Position numbers and translations under genes: made by a program
DNA from: Anaerolineae bacterium
GTDB lineage: Bacteria; Chloroflexota; Anaerolineae; Aggregatilineales; Phototrophicaceae
Assembly: GCA_022841825.1 (NCBI GenBank)
Contig: JALHQT010000001.1
Span: forward strand, 1,302,001-1,366,000
DNA length: 64,000 bases
Direction of reading: 5' to 3'
The notes under the pieces: model-generated
Seen by the model: the letters and a program-made list of their open reading frames with translations, nothing else
What the model was told of the DNA's origin: nothing
Databases searched by the model: none
In this document: positions 16,248 to 23,886 of the stretch, piece by piece
Position numbering within the stretch: the first letter of the stretch is position 1
Layout: every line of letters starts with the position of its first letter

Positions 16248-17384
16248 CTAACGATTAGGATTACCGAACAGCGCCTCCAGCACCATGCCCGCGCGTGCGC
16301 CGCATCCGGGGTTAGTCGTCGCGCCGACGACAATGCCGACTTCCGCCCAGCCCGCGCGTACCGCCTGCTGCTCCAGGCTGCCCACGCCATACAGCGACTC
16401 CGCCACCGAGTACGTCGCATCCGCCGCCTGCTGGAAATTGCTGTTGAACGTCAGGCGGTCGCGCAGCGTCTGATACCAGATGCGCCCCGCCTTTTCCCAG
16501 GCATTGCCGCCCAGGTTGAGCGCAGTCACATAGAAGGCGTGGTTGGGGATGCCGGAATTGATGTGCACACCGCCGTTATCGGACGATGTGTTGACGTAGG
16601 CGCTCATGTGCGCGGGCTGCGGGTCTTTGCCAAGGAGTGGATCGTTATATGCGGTTCCCGGCGCTTTCATCGACCGGATGCCCACACCGTTGATGCTGGG
16701 ACCGAATAACCCACCGCCGATGATCCAATCCGCCTGATTTGCCGTCTGCCCCAACCCGCGCTGCTTGACCAGCGAGCCAAACACGTCACTCATCGATTCG
16801 TTGAGCGCGCCTGACTGTTGAAAGTACAACAGCTTCGCCGTGTACTGCGTCACGCCATGCGTCAGTTCGTGGGCGATGATGTCAATGGCGATGGTGAAGC
16901 GGTTGAAGATCCGTTCGTCTTCCGGCAGGTTCTCGTCGCCATCGCCATACACCATCTGACTGCCATTCCAGAAGGCGTTGTCATAGCTGCTGCCGTAATG
17001 CACCGTCGAGTCCAGGCGCAGCCCGCTGCCGTCGATAGAGTCGCGCCCATAGATGTCCGAGTAAAGGTCATAGGTCGCGCCGGAGCCCTCGTATGCCTCG
17101 TCCACCGCGGCATCTCCGCTGGCGGGCTGCCCTTCGCTGCGTACGGCTGTGCCTGGCAGCGACGTACCATTGGCGGCGGTGTAGACGATGCGCTGTTTGC
17201 CGCCTGCCTGAGCACGCGGAGTCACCTGCAAATCACCAAGCTGCGCCTGCCGCTCCCCTCGAAGGTGGGCAGAGAGCGCCGCTGTGCGGAACGCCTGTTC
17301 CTTTTGTTCCGGAGTACCGCGCTCGTAGATTTCCCGCAGCATATGCGGCGGGACAATACACTCAATCGGGTTACGCTGACACAT
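16248..17384 (-). CDS. Protealysin-like M4 metalloprotease
   Basis: A 378-residue M4 peptidase. The zinc site is HELTHGV with the third ligand in NESMSD, and the catalytic-histidine region is GGVHINSGIPNHAFY. The short N-terminal propeptide contains CIVPPHML, matching the PPxL-type motif of protealysin, which replaces the long FTP/PepSY propeptide of thermolysins. There is no signal peptide, again as in protealysin, so it may stay inside until lysis or be exported by another route. It is followed by the emfourin-like inhibitor. A purine-rich AGGGGAGGGGG stretch precedes the start. Confidence 0.92.
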   Translation of the reverse strand: MCQRNPIECIVPPHMLREIYERGTPEQKEQAFRTAALSAHLRGERQAQLGDLQVTPRAQAGGKQRIVYTAANGTSLPGTAVRSEGQPASGDAAVDEAYEGSGATYDLYSDIYGRDSIDGSGLRLDSTVHYGSSYDNAFWNGSQMVYGDGDENLPEDERIFNRFTIAIDIIAHELTHGVTQYTAKLLYFQQSGALNESMSDVFGSLVKQRGLGQTANQADWIIGGGLFGPSINGVGIRSMKAPGTAYNDPLLGKDPQPAHMSAYVNTSSDNGGVHINSGIPNHAFYVTALNLGGNAWEKAGRIWYQTLRDRLTFNSNFQQAADATYSVAESLYGVGSLEQQAVRAGWAEVGIVVGATTNPGCGARAGMVLEALFGNPNR

Positions 17385-17545
17385 GATGCTGCCCCCTCCC
17401 CTGATCGCAATCAGGAATTGGCAATGTAATCTACCTTGTTATGTCTCCGACGCAAAGAAGTTCTACCAATGCGGCTCAAACACGATTCAATTTCCGCTCT
17501 TATACAATAGGGGTAAACTGCTACAATTCCCCCGAATGCACTTGA

Positions 17546-18367
17546 GTGAAACGGAAAAGCGTCGTGATTGAGCAATACATCACCGATCTTCGTCATGTCG
17601 ATGCCGCAGTTCGCTATGAGGCGGCGCAGAAGCTCGGCAGCAGCAGCGACCCGCGCGCGCTTCTGCCACTGATTGAAGCACTGCCCGACCGAAACGAGAA
17701 GGTGCAGTATGCGGCATTCTCCAGTCTGATAAAACTGGGCGATCCCGCCGCCGCCGCCCCGATGATCTCGCTGCTTCTCAGCGACTTGCAGAGCCGTGTC
17801 TGGGCGCTGATGAAGCTCAACATCGGGATGCGGCTCCGTCACGGTTTACTTGACCTCGTCCCGCGTGGTGATGAGATCATCCTGCATCGCGTGACGACCG
17901 CGCTGGTCAGCGGGGGGCTGGATCACTATCAGCGCGCCTTCTTCGTGCGGCTGCTTGGCAAGGCGGGACACGGCGAACAGGTCACGACGCTGGTCGAAAT
18001 GCTCACGCACGAGGTCAGCCAGGTACGCGAAGCTGCCGCAGAAGCGCTTGGCTGGATCGGCGACGCGCGCGCCTACGACGCGCTCTACCCGCTGCTTGGC
18101 AACGACAGCGAGCAGCTCCGCGAGGTCGGTATTGAGGCGCTCGGTCGCCTGGGAGATGTGCGCGCCGTCGCACCGATCATCAGCGCGCTGAAAGACACCT
18201 CCGAGTGGGTGCGCCGTGCTTCTGCCGTTGCATTGGGCGAGCTGGGCGACCGCCGTGCCATCGACCCTCTGAGCGAAGCGATGCATGACGAGGACGAGAT
18301 GGTACAGGATGCAGCATTCGAGGCGCTTAAGAAGTTCAGCTCCGGTCACTATACGACGGTGCTATAA
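17546..18367 (+). CDS. HEAT repeat protein
   Basis: A 273-residue all-helical solenoid. At least six HEAT/PBS-lyase-type repeats of about 31 residues are visible, for example VREAAAEALGWIGDARAYDA, LREVGIEALGRLGDVRAVAP and VRRASAVALGELGDRRAIDP. Such proteins act as binding scaffolds; the partner is unknown. No enzymatic motif is present. Starts are GTG at 17546 or GTG at 17564; neither has a strong ribosome site. The 160-base gap upstream, shared with the divergent protease gene, is AT-rich with TATACA near 17503 that could be a promoter. Confidence 0.7.
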   Translation: MKRKSVVIEQYITDLRHVDAAVRYEAAQKLGSSSDPRALLPLIEALPDRNEKVQYAAFSSLIKLGDPAAAAPMISLLLSDLQSRVWALMKLNIGMRLRHGLLDLVPRGDEIILHRVTTALVSGGLDHYQRAFFVRLLGKAGHGEQVTTLVEMLTHEVSQVREAAAEALGWIGDARAYDALYPLLGNDSEQLREVGIEALGRLGDVRAVAPIISALKDTSEWVRRASAVALGELGDRRAIDPLSEAMHDEDEMVQDAAFEALKKFSSGHYTTVL

Positions 18368-18389
18368 GCCAGTATCCATACCGTTGCAA

Positions 18390-18413
18390 GGGCGGCATTC
18401 CTGCCGTCCTACC
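18390..18413. repeat. Degenerate GTAG palindrome after the HEAT gene
   Basis: Arms GGGCGGCA and TGCCGTCC flank TTCC and are followed by TACC, so on the minus strand the element begins GGTAGGACGGCA. It resembles the other GTAG palindromes but has one mismatch in the arms. The rest of the gap up to 18491 holds only a possible second degenerate copy near 18460-18478. Confidence 0.5.
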
Positions 18414-18491
18414 ATCATTGCGGCAAGACGCCCTCGTGTGGAGAACGGCGAACCCGGCGCGGCAGGATCGCCTTACAGTCCTGATCACACG

Positions 18492-18519
18492 TTACTTTCC
18501 TGGGTCACATCGCTATAAT
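18492..18519 (+). promoter_or_regulatory. Candidate promoter of the sugar dehydrogenase gene
   Basis: TTACTT (18492-18497) and a consensus TATAAT (18514-18519) are separated by 16 bases. The predicted transcript would start near 18527, about 23 bases before the ATG at 18550. Confidence 0.45.
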
Positions 18520-18549
18520 GCGCATCATCGCCTGCATGAATGATAGGTC

Positions 18550-19980
18550 ATGATGCGCATCCCAGTTCTCGCCTTGTTGATCATCCTTGTCGCAATGGTC
18601 GCCGCCTGCGCGCCCGATGCGCCACAGCAAAGCTTCCAGGCGACACCCATCGGCATCCAGGCAACCGCGCCGATCATCCCAACGGCGACTACCCCTCCCA
18701 CGCGCACGCCAATCCCGCCTACATTCACGCCTTCCCCCACCGCAACTGCGACATACACCCGCACGCCGACCCCAAGTCCTACCGCAACACAGACTCCATC
18801 ACCGACGCTGCCGCTGATGAGCCTGACGCCGCCTGGGACGAGCGACGCGCCGCGCGCCATACTCGCCCAGCCCGCCGCGCTGACGGACGCCGATGGCTGG
18901 TCGTGCGGCGACTTCCCCTGCGAAAACGACATCGAGGGGTTCTTACGAAGAATTGCCGTGCCGCCCGGCTTCACCGTCGAGCATTTTGGGCAGTTCCCTG
19001 GGCAGCCGCTGCAGATCGCGTTTGGCGGCGATGGGCGTCTGTACGCGACCGTCCTGGAAGGCGGAACGCGGAACGGTGCCGTATACGCGCTGAACGACGA
19101 CGGCAGCGCGGAGCGCTACGCGGGGAACTTCATCTCGCCCATCGGTCTCGCCTTCCAGCCCGGCACAGATGTGCTCTACGTCAGCGCACGCAGCACAGCG
19201 CAGAGCGGCGGCGTCCTTTATCGCGTACCGCCTGGGGGAGTGCAGGAAGTCGTGATAGACGACCTGCCCTGCTGTCTGAACCTGCTCGACAATCAACCCA
19301 ATGGCATGGTCTTCGGTCCCGATGGCTGGCTCTATCTGGGCGTTGGTGCGCTGACCAACCGCGCGGAACCGCCCGACCCGCGTATTGCACAGTTCGCCAC
19401 GCTCGAACCGTTGGAAGCATCGATCCTGCGCATCCAGCCACACACCGGTGAGACACAGCCGTTTGCCCAGGGACTGCGCAATCCCTACGACATCGCATTC
19501 GACAGCCGAGGGCGCGCCTATGCGACCGATCAGGGGCTGATCGAAGGTCCCGGCGACCGCATCCTGCAAATCGAGCCGAACGGCAACTACGGCTTCCCCT
19601 ATTGGCGGCTGCGCGGCTGCGCGGACTGTCCTTTCACGCCGGGAAGCCTTTCCGTCCTGCCCGACCTGCTGCCGCTGCCCTCGTACACACTTCCGCGCGG
19701 CATTGTCGCATACACAGGGTCACAGTTCCCACGCAACTACCTCGATTCTGTCTTCGTCGCGCTTTGGAATGGCGTTGAAGGTGGACAGCGTATCATCCGG
19801 GTTGAGCCGGAAGCAGTGCCAACCGATGCGGAAGCGCTGGCTGTTTTCCAGCCTGAGGCGTTCGTGACCGGGCTGATACGCCCGATTGATGTTGCTATCG
19901 CGCCAGATGGTGCCCTGCTGGTAGCGGATTTCATTTACGGGCACATCTGGCGCATTTCCTATCGTGGAGCATCCTCATGA
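18550..19980 (+). CDS. PQQ-dependent sugar dehydrogenase-like lipoprotein
   Basis: A 476-residue exported protein. It starts with a lipoprotein signal ending in the lipobox MVAAC (cysteine near residue 20), followed by a long Thr/Pro-rich spacer (residues about 30-95) and then a beta-propeller of the glucose/sorbosone dehydrogenase family: QIAFGGDGRLYATV, NQPNGMVFGPDGWLYLGVG and GLRNPYDIAFDSRGRAYATD. The family oxidises sugars with PQQ or acts on related carbohydrates; the substrate is unknown. Its stop overlaps the UPF0316 start (ATGA). Confidence 0.85.
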   Translation: MMRIPVLALLIILVAMVAACAPDAPQQSFQATPIGIQATAPIIPTATTPPTRTPIPPTFTPSPTATATYTRTPTPSPTATQTPSPTLPLMSLTPPGTSDAPRAILAQPAALTDADGWSCGDFPCENDIEGFLRRIAVPPGFTVEHFGQFPGQPLQIAFGGDGRLYATVLEGGTRNGAVYALNDDGSAERYAGNFISPIGLAFQPGTDVLYVSARSTAQSGGVLYRVPPGGVQEVVIDDLPCCLNLLDNQPNGMVFGPDGWLYLGVGALTNRAEPPDPRIAQFATLEPLEASILRIQPHTGETQPFAQGLRNPYDIAFDSRGRAYATDQGLIEGPGDRILQIEPNGNYGFPYWRLRGCADCPFTPGSLSVLPDLLPLPSYTLPRGIVAYTGSQFPRNYLDSVFVALWNGVEGGQRIIRVEPEAVPTDAEALAVFQPEAFVTGLIRPIDVAIAPDGALLVADFIYGHIWRISYRGASS

Positions 19981-20516
19981 ACATGACCCCTGAAGCCTGG
20001 TTGACTGTCCTGCTCATCTTCATCCTGCGCGTCTTCAACGTCGGCATCGGCACGTTTCGACTCGTGATCATTTCGCGTGGGCAAAAACTGCTGTCAGCGG
20101 TGTTGGGATTCATCGAGTCGGCTGCCTTCGCCTATACCATCGCCAACGTCGCCGCTGACCTCAGCAATCTGCCCAATTTCCTCGCCTACTGCGGCGGTTT
20201 CTCGGTGGGCAGCTATGTGGGCATGTGGGTCGAAAGCCTGCTCATCCGCAGTTTCGTCAGCGTGAACGTCATCGCCAAAGAGAACGGTGCCGGAATCGCT
20301 CATGCGATGCGGCAGGCGGGCTTTGGCGTCACGATCACCCAGGGCGAGGGGCGCGATGGCGAAGTGACGCTGCTCCGCAGCATCATGTCCAGCCGCGATA
20401 CTGTACGCGCGCTCCAGGTTATCCGGAATATCCAGGAAAACGCCTTTGTTTCTGTCGAGCCTGCCGTCAGCGTCTATCGCGGCTACCTGGGTCGCGCACG
20501 CATAACCGAACACTGA
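19977..20516 (+). CDS. UPF0316 membrane protein (DUF5698/DUF2179)
   Basis: A 179-residue protein with three membrane helices in the first 90 residues, including RVFNVGIGTFRLVIISRGQK and GFIESAAFAYTIANV, then a soluble DUF2179 domain (TITQGEGRDGEVTLL). This order defines UPF0316. Function is unknown. The start overlaps the previous stop by four bases, so the two genes are coupled; an in-frame ATG at 19983 is also possible. Confidence 0.85.
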   Translation: MNMTPEAWLTVLLIFILRVFNVGIGTFRLVIISRGQKLLSAVLGFIESAAFAYTIANVAADLSNLPNFLAYCGGFSVGSYVGMWVESLLIRSFVSVNVIAKENGAGIAHAMRQAGFGVTITQGEGRDGEVTLLRSIMSSRDTVRALQVIRNIQENAFVSVEPAVSVYRGYLGRARITEH

Positions 20517-20587
20517 TGCAATATTCGTGCGAAATGCTGGAACGCATGTACAATTGAGGGTGATGGGCAAACATCCAAGGCGGCAGC

Positions 20588-21226
20588 ATGGCGAACCACG
20601 ACGATTACGAACATGCACATGACGACGCGCTCCATGAACACGAGCCGATGACGATCTACTGCGTGCGCTGCCGCGAGTCAGTGGATGTTGATGACCCCGT
20701 GCCCGTCTGGACGCGCAAAGGTCTGCCCGCGACGCGCGCCACCTGCCCTATCTGCGGCAACACGGTGTTCCGGCTCGGCAAAACCGACGCCCATGCGCAG
20801 ATGTCCAAACCGAGCGCTATCAAAGTGGGGACACAGACACGCGCGGAGCTGACGCAGGAAGCAATCTACATCAACCACGCGCCAGATGACGCGGCATTTG
20901 CCCGTCGGCTCGCCAACGACCTCGAACGGATCGGGCTGGCGTGCTGGATGCATGAGATTGAGCCGCCGGAGGTCGATTGGGCGGGCGGTGTACATCCCGC
21001 GCTGAAGGAATGCACACGGATGGTACTTGTCCTGTCGCTCGCCACACAGCACGAGCCGAGCGTCGAGCGAGCATGGACCTACTTCCGCGAGAAAAACAAG
21101 TTCGTCGCCATCGCCCAGCTCGCGCCCATCGACCCGCCAGACGCGCTGCGCAGACGCCCGCGTTTCGACCTGACCGGGGATTACAAACCTGCGTTTCGCC
21201 AGCTTGTCGCCAGCTTTTATGAGTGA
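20588..21226 (+). CDS. DUF5679 zinc ribbon fused to a TIR-like domain
   Basis: A 212-residue cytoplasmic protein with two parts. Residues about 20-60 form a DUF5679 zinc ribbon (YCVRCRESVDV and ATCPICGNTVFRLG, two CxxC pairs). Residues about 93-212 look like a TIR domain: AIYINHAPDDAAFARRLAND, then IGLACWMH, then a core strand RMVLVLSLAT and SVERAWTYF, where the Glu lies at the position of the catalytic glutamate of NAD-cleaving TIRs. DUF5679 is usually a stand-alone small protein, often next to topoisomerase genes. Whether this TIR has NADase activity or only binds is unknown. Confidence 0.7.
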   Translation: MANHDDYEHAHDDALHEHEPMTIYCVRCRESVDVDDPVPVWTRKGLPATRATCPICGNTVFRLGKTDAHAQMSKPSAIKVGTQTRAELTQEAIYINHAPDDAAFARRLANDLERIGLACWMHEIEPPEVDWAGGVHPALKECTRMVLVLSLATQHEPSVERAWTYFREKNKFVAIAQLAPIDPPDALRRRPRFDLTGDYKPAFRQLVASFYE

Positions 21227-21231
21227 CCGCG

Positions 21232-21705
21232 CTAGGGCAGCGCCCTGACCCGGCGGATCAGATCGCTCGTGCTGTGTCCGGGGAGATAGTCGATCAGCAC
21301 CACACACCCGCCATAACTTTCGACCAACGCGCGTTCTGGCAGCGGCTTATCACGATAATCGCCGCCTTTCACATAGATGTCCGGCTTGAGCGCGGCGATC
21401 AATCGGTCCGCCGTGTCGTCGTCGAAGATCACCGCCGCCGTCACGGGTTGCAGCGCAGCCAGCAGCCGCGCCCGTTCATCGGCGGGAACAAGCGGGCGAC
21501 CACTTCCCTTCAGCCGCCCAGAGCTGCCATCGCCATTCACGCCGACGATCAGCGCGCCGCCCAACGCCCGCGCCTTCTCCAGATAATCCAGATGCCCGAC
21601 ATGCAGCAGATCGAAGTGCCCGTTGGTGAAGACGAGCACACCACCGTTGTCGCGGACGTGGTCTGCCAGATGGAGTGAGTCATTCCAGGAGAGGACGCTA
21701 CCCAT
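21232..21705 (-). CDS. rfaE2: Heptose-1-phosphate adenylyltransferase-type nucleotidyltransferase
   Basis: A 157-residue nucleotidyltransferase, the normal length for a stand-alone RfaE2. It shows FTNGHFDLLHVGHLDYLEKA, containing the HxGH active site, and YVKGGDYRD near the C-terminus, typical of the RfaE2 group that makes ADP-glycero-manno-heptose. No other heptose gene is in the window, and a related cytidylyl- or adenylyltransferase role is possible. The ATG at 21705 has AGAGG five bases upstream and overlaps the end of the ygfZ gene by 8 bases. Confidence 0.82.
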   Translation of the reverse strand: MGSVLSWNDSLHLADHVRDNGGVLVFTNGHFDLLHVGHLDYLEKARALGGALIVGVNGDGSSGRLKGSGRPLVPADERARLLAALQPVTAAVIFDDDTADRLIAALKPDIYVKGGDYRDKPLPERALVESYGGCVVLIDYLPGHSTSDLIRRVRALP

Positions 21706-22777
21706 CCGCAGCCTCTTCTTCGCGGAGACCGGGCGGCTGCACGCCCGCGTAGTCGAGGATGTGAACCGGCGTCTCGCCCGCGAACAGGGTGTGCCCCGGC
21801 TGCGCATACGCCATCTTCGCGACCGCGATCCCAACATGCAGACCTTCCGGCAGCGTCACCGCGCTCGTCAGCACCCCCGCGCTTTTGCCCTCGGCGGTCA
21901 ACTCGGCGGGCGCGCCGACGGGCGCATCCAGCCGGACGCGCACGATCGTCTTCGCCAGCCGTCCCCGGCTCTCCATGCGCGCGATGATCTCCTGCCCGGT
22001 ATAGCAGCCCTTCGTGAAGCTGACCTCATCCCACAAGCCGACTTCGAGCGGGATGTAGTCGCCGCTCAGTTCCCTCCCGCCCCCCGGCCACCCGGCATAG
22101 ATGCGCAGCATGTTGTACGCGAGCGAACCTGCGAGCCGCAAATGATGGTCATCTCTGCCGCGCGCGTAGACGGCGCGGTGAACGTCAACCGAAGATGTCG
22201 AAGGGACGATGAGCGACCAGGCTGCGCTTGCCAGCGGCTTGAGGCGTATGGCGATGACCTGCGCTCCGGCGATCTCGATCTCACGGGCACCGAAGATCGG
22301 CAGCGCCGAGATGCCCGGTGACAGGTCGTCCATCAGACCATCAGCCGCGCCATGCAGTGCAAACGCCCGCGTCTCACCGCTTAGATCGCGCAGACGCAGG
22401 TCGTCGTTGAAGAAGATGTTACGCTGCAAGTAGCCAAGCAGCGCACTGCCGCGCCCCGGCTCCGTCAGCGCGATAACGCGCTCGCCCAGGTTGCAGAAGA
22501 CCGCACGGTCGAGGATGCGCGCGTTCGGCGTGGTGAAGATCGTCGACGCGCCCTCCCCCGGCTTGAGCGCACCCACGTCATTGGTGGACATACGCTGCGG
22601 GATCGCCAGGCGGTCGCGCCCGATTAGTTCCAGCCGCCCTTCATGCGACCGATCCATCAACACGACCGACCCCATGATAAAGCCGAAATCGCGGTCCGCA
22701 CTCCCATAATGCAGCGCAATGCCGTCGGCGGCGAGTTCTGCGCCAAGTTCGCGCTGATATTGAGCAAAGTCCGTCAT
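21698..22777 (-). CDS. ygfZ: YgfZ/GcvT-type folate-binding protein
   Basis: A 359-residue protein of the aminomethyltransferase fold with the YgfZ signature KGCYTGQEIIARMESRG near residue 260. YgfZ uses folate to help repair or assemble certain iron-sulfur enzymes and is needed for some tRNA modifications. The GcvT-like body is present throughout (for example MSTNDVGALKPGEG). The start at 22777 lies one base after the guanylate kinase stop. Longer in-frame starts give a non-conserved basic tail within the kinase gene. Confidence 0.85.
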   Translation of the reverse strand: MTDFAQYQRELGAELAADGIALHYGSADRDFGFIMGSVVLMDRSHEGRLELIGRDRLAIPQRMSTNDVGALKPGEGASTIFTTPNARILDRAVFCNLGERVIALTEPGRGSALLGYLQRNIFFNDDLRLRDLSGETRAFALHGAADGLMDDLSPGISALPIFGAREIEIAGAQVIAIRLKPLASAAWSLIVPSTSSVDVHRAVYARGRDDHHLRLAGSLAYNMLRIYAGWPGGGRELSGDYIPLEVGLWDEVSFTKGCYTGQEIIARMESRGRLAKTIVRVRLDAPVGAPAELTAEGKSAGVLTSAVTLPEGLHVGIAVAKMAYAQPGHTLFAGETPVHILDYAGVQPPGLREEEAADG

Positions 22778-22778
22778 C

Positions 22779-23753
22779 TCAGGCGACCACCAGCGACTTG
22801 ACCAGTTGCATGATCGGTTCGCGCAGCCCAGCCTGATCCATGGGCTGCCACTTCCAGCCCGGCGCGAGCGTCTCCTGGTCGTCAAGGCGAACGACATAAT
22901 AGTAGATACAGTCGTCGATCTGCGCGGACTGCTCGACATCGATGAGGGCGGGCGGGATGAAAACGCCGTCCTCCTGATGGGTCGTCAAGGCAGTGTTTGG
23001 TGGCGCTATCCCCAACGGCTGCAGCACATCCAGCGCCGCCATATGAGGCACCTCCGAGGAGTCGAAGATCCGTTCTGGCAGGTGGTTCGAGTCGGAAACC
23101 GCGACGAACTCGCCATATGTCACCAGCGTGCGCACCCGATACTGGAGCGCAGGCTTTGAAGCAGCCGCCACGCGCGCGGCGTGCTGGCTGTGCTCCCAGG
23201 CGATGATCTCTAACAACGACTGCGTCGCGCGCTCCAACGTGTCGTTGACGACGATGTAGTCGCATTCCGGCGCGAAAGCCATCTCACGCTGGACACGCAG
23301 CATTCGCCTCGCAATCTCGCTGGGCGTTTCGCCGCGTTCGTACATGCGCGCGGCGAGTATCGGGATGGAGGGCGGCGCGACGAAGACCAGGACCGTGTTA
23401 TGCGGGAAGTGCGTGCGTGCCGCCTGCGCCCCGAACATATCAATATCCGCGATCATCATCTCGTCTGCACCCAGCGCCGCTTCCAGCGGATCGCGCGCAA
23501 TTCCATACCAGTTGCCATGCACGATCTGTTGTTCGAGCAGCTTTCCGGCATCACGCAGCGCCATAAACTCCGAGACCGTGATGAAGAAGTGCTCACGCCC
23601 TTCCTGTTCCGTCGGGCGGATAGCGCGCGTCGTAGCAGTCGGAAGCTGTCGCAGTCCGGGGAGCGCCTCAATCGCCTGCCGCATCACTGTGTTCTTGCCC
23701 GCACCTGCCGGACCCACCAGCGTAAACAACAATCCGCCGAAAACCTGAGCCAC
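22779..23753 (-). CDS. Guanylate kinase-like protein with extra C-terminal domain
   Basis: A 324-residue protein. Residues 1 to about 195 are guanylate kinase-like: P-loop GPAGAGKNT, TATTRAIRPTEQEGREHFFI (GMP-binding region) and the lid with RMLRVQREM. Typical Gmk ends near 200. Residues about 200-324 form an additional domain I cannot identify, with the segments YRVRTLVTYGEFVAVSDSNH, DGVFIPPALIDVEQSAQ and a final helix. The P-loop has Asn where Gmk normally has Ser or Gly. A GTG start is used, with AGGGGG six bases upstream. It may be a specialised nucleotide kinase rather than the housekeeping Gmk. Confidence 0.72.
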   Translation of the reverse strand: MAQVFGGLLFTLVGPAGAGKNTVMRQAIEALPGLRQLPTATTRAIRPTEQEGREHFFITVSEFMALRDAGKLLEQQIVHGNWYGIARDPLEAALGADEMMIADIDMFGAQAARTHFPHNTVLVFVAPPSIPILAARMYERGETPSEIARRMLRVQREMAFAPECDYIVVNDTLERATQSLLEIIAWEHSQHAARVAAASKPALQYRVRTLVTYGEFVAVSDSNHLPERIFDSSEVPHMAALDVLQPLGIAPPNTALTTHQEDGVFIPPALIDVEQSAQIDDCIYYYVVRLDDQETLAPGWKWQPMDQAGLREPIMQLVKSLVVA

Positions 23754-23821
23754 GTCCGCCCCCTGTCGTCAAGGTACGAAATGATAAGGTAGTTTAACAG
23801 ATACAGGTAGGCAGTCGATGA

Positions 23822-23859
23822 GAAAAAAAGCCGCCCCCGACAAATCGTCAGGGGCGGCT
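23822..23859 (-). terminator. Rho-independent terminator of the surface protein gene
   Basis: On the minus strand a GC-rich stem (AGCCGCCCC with GGGGCGGCT, plus three inner pairs) around a short loop is followed by seven T residues and further T. It lies 28 bases after the stop of the 1490-residue gene. This is the clearest terminator in the window. Confidence 0.92.
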
Positions 23860-23886
23860 CTTCAAACATCGAGGTGTGACCAGGGG

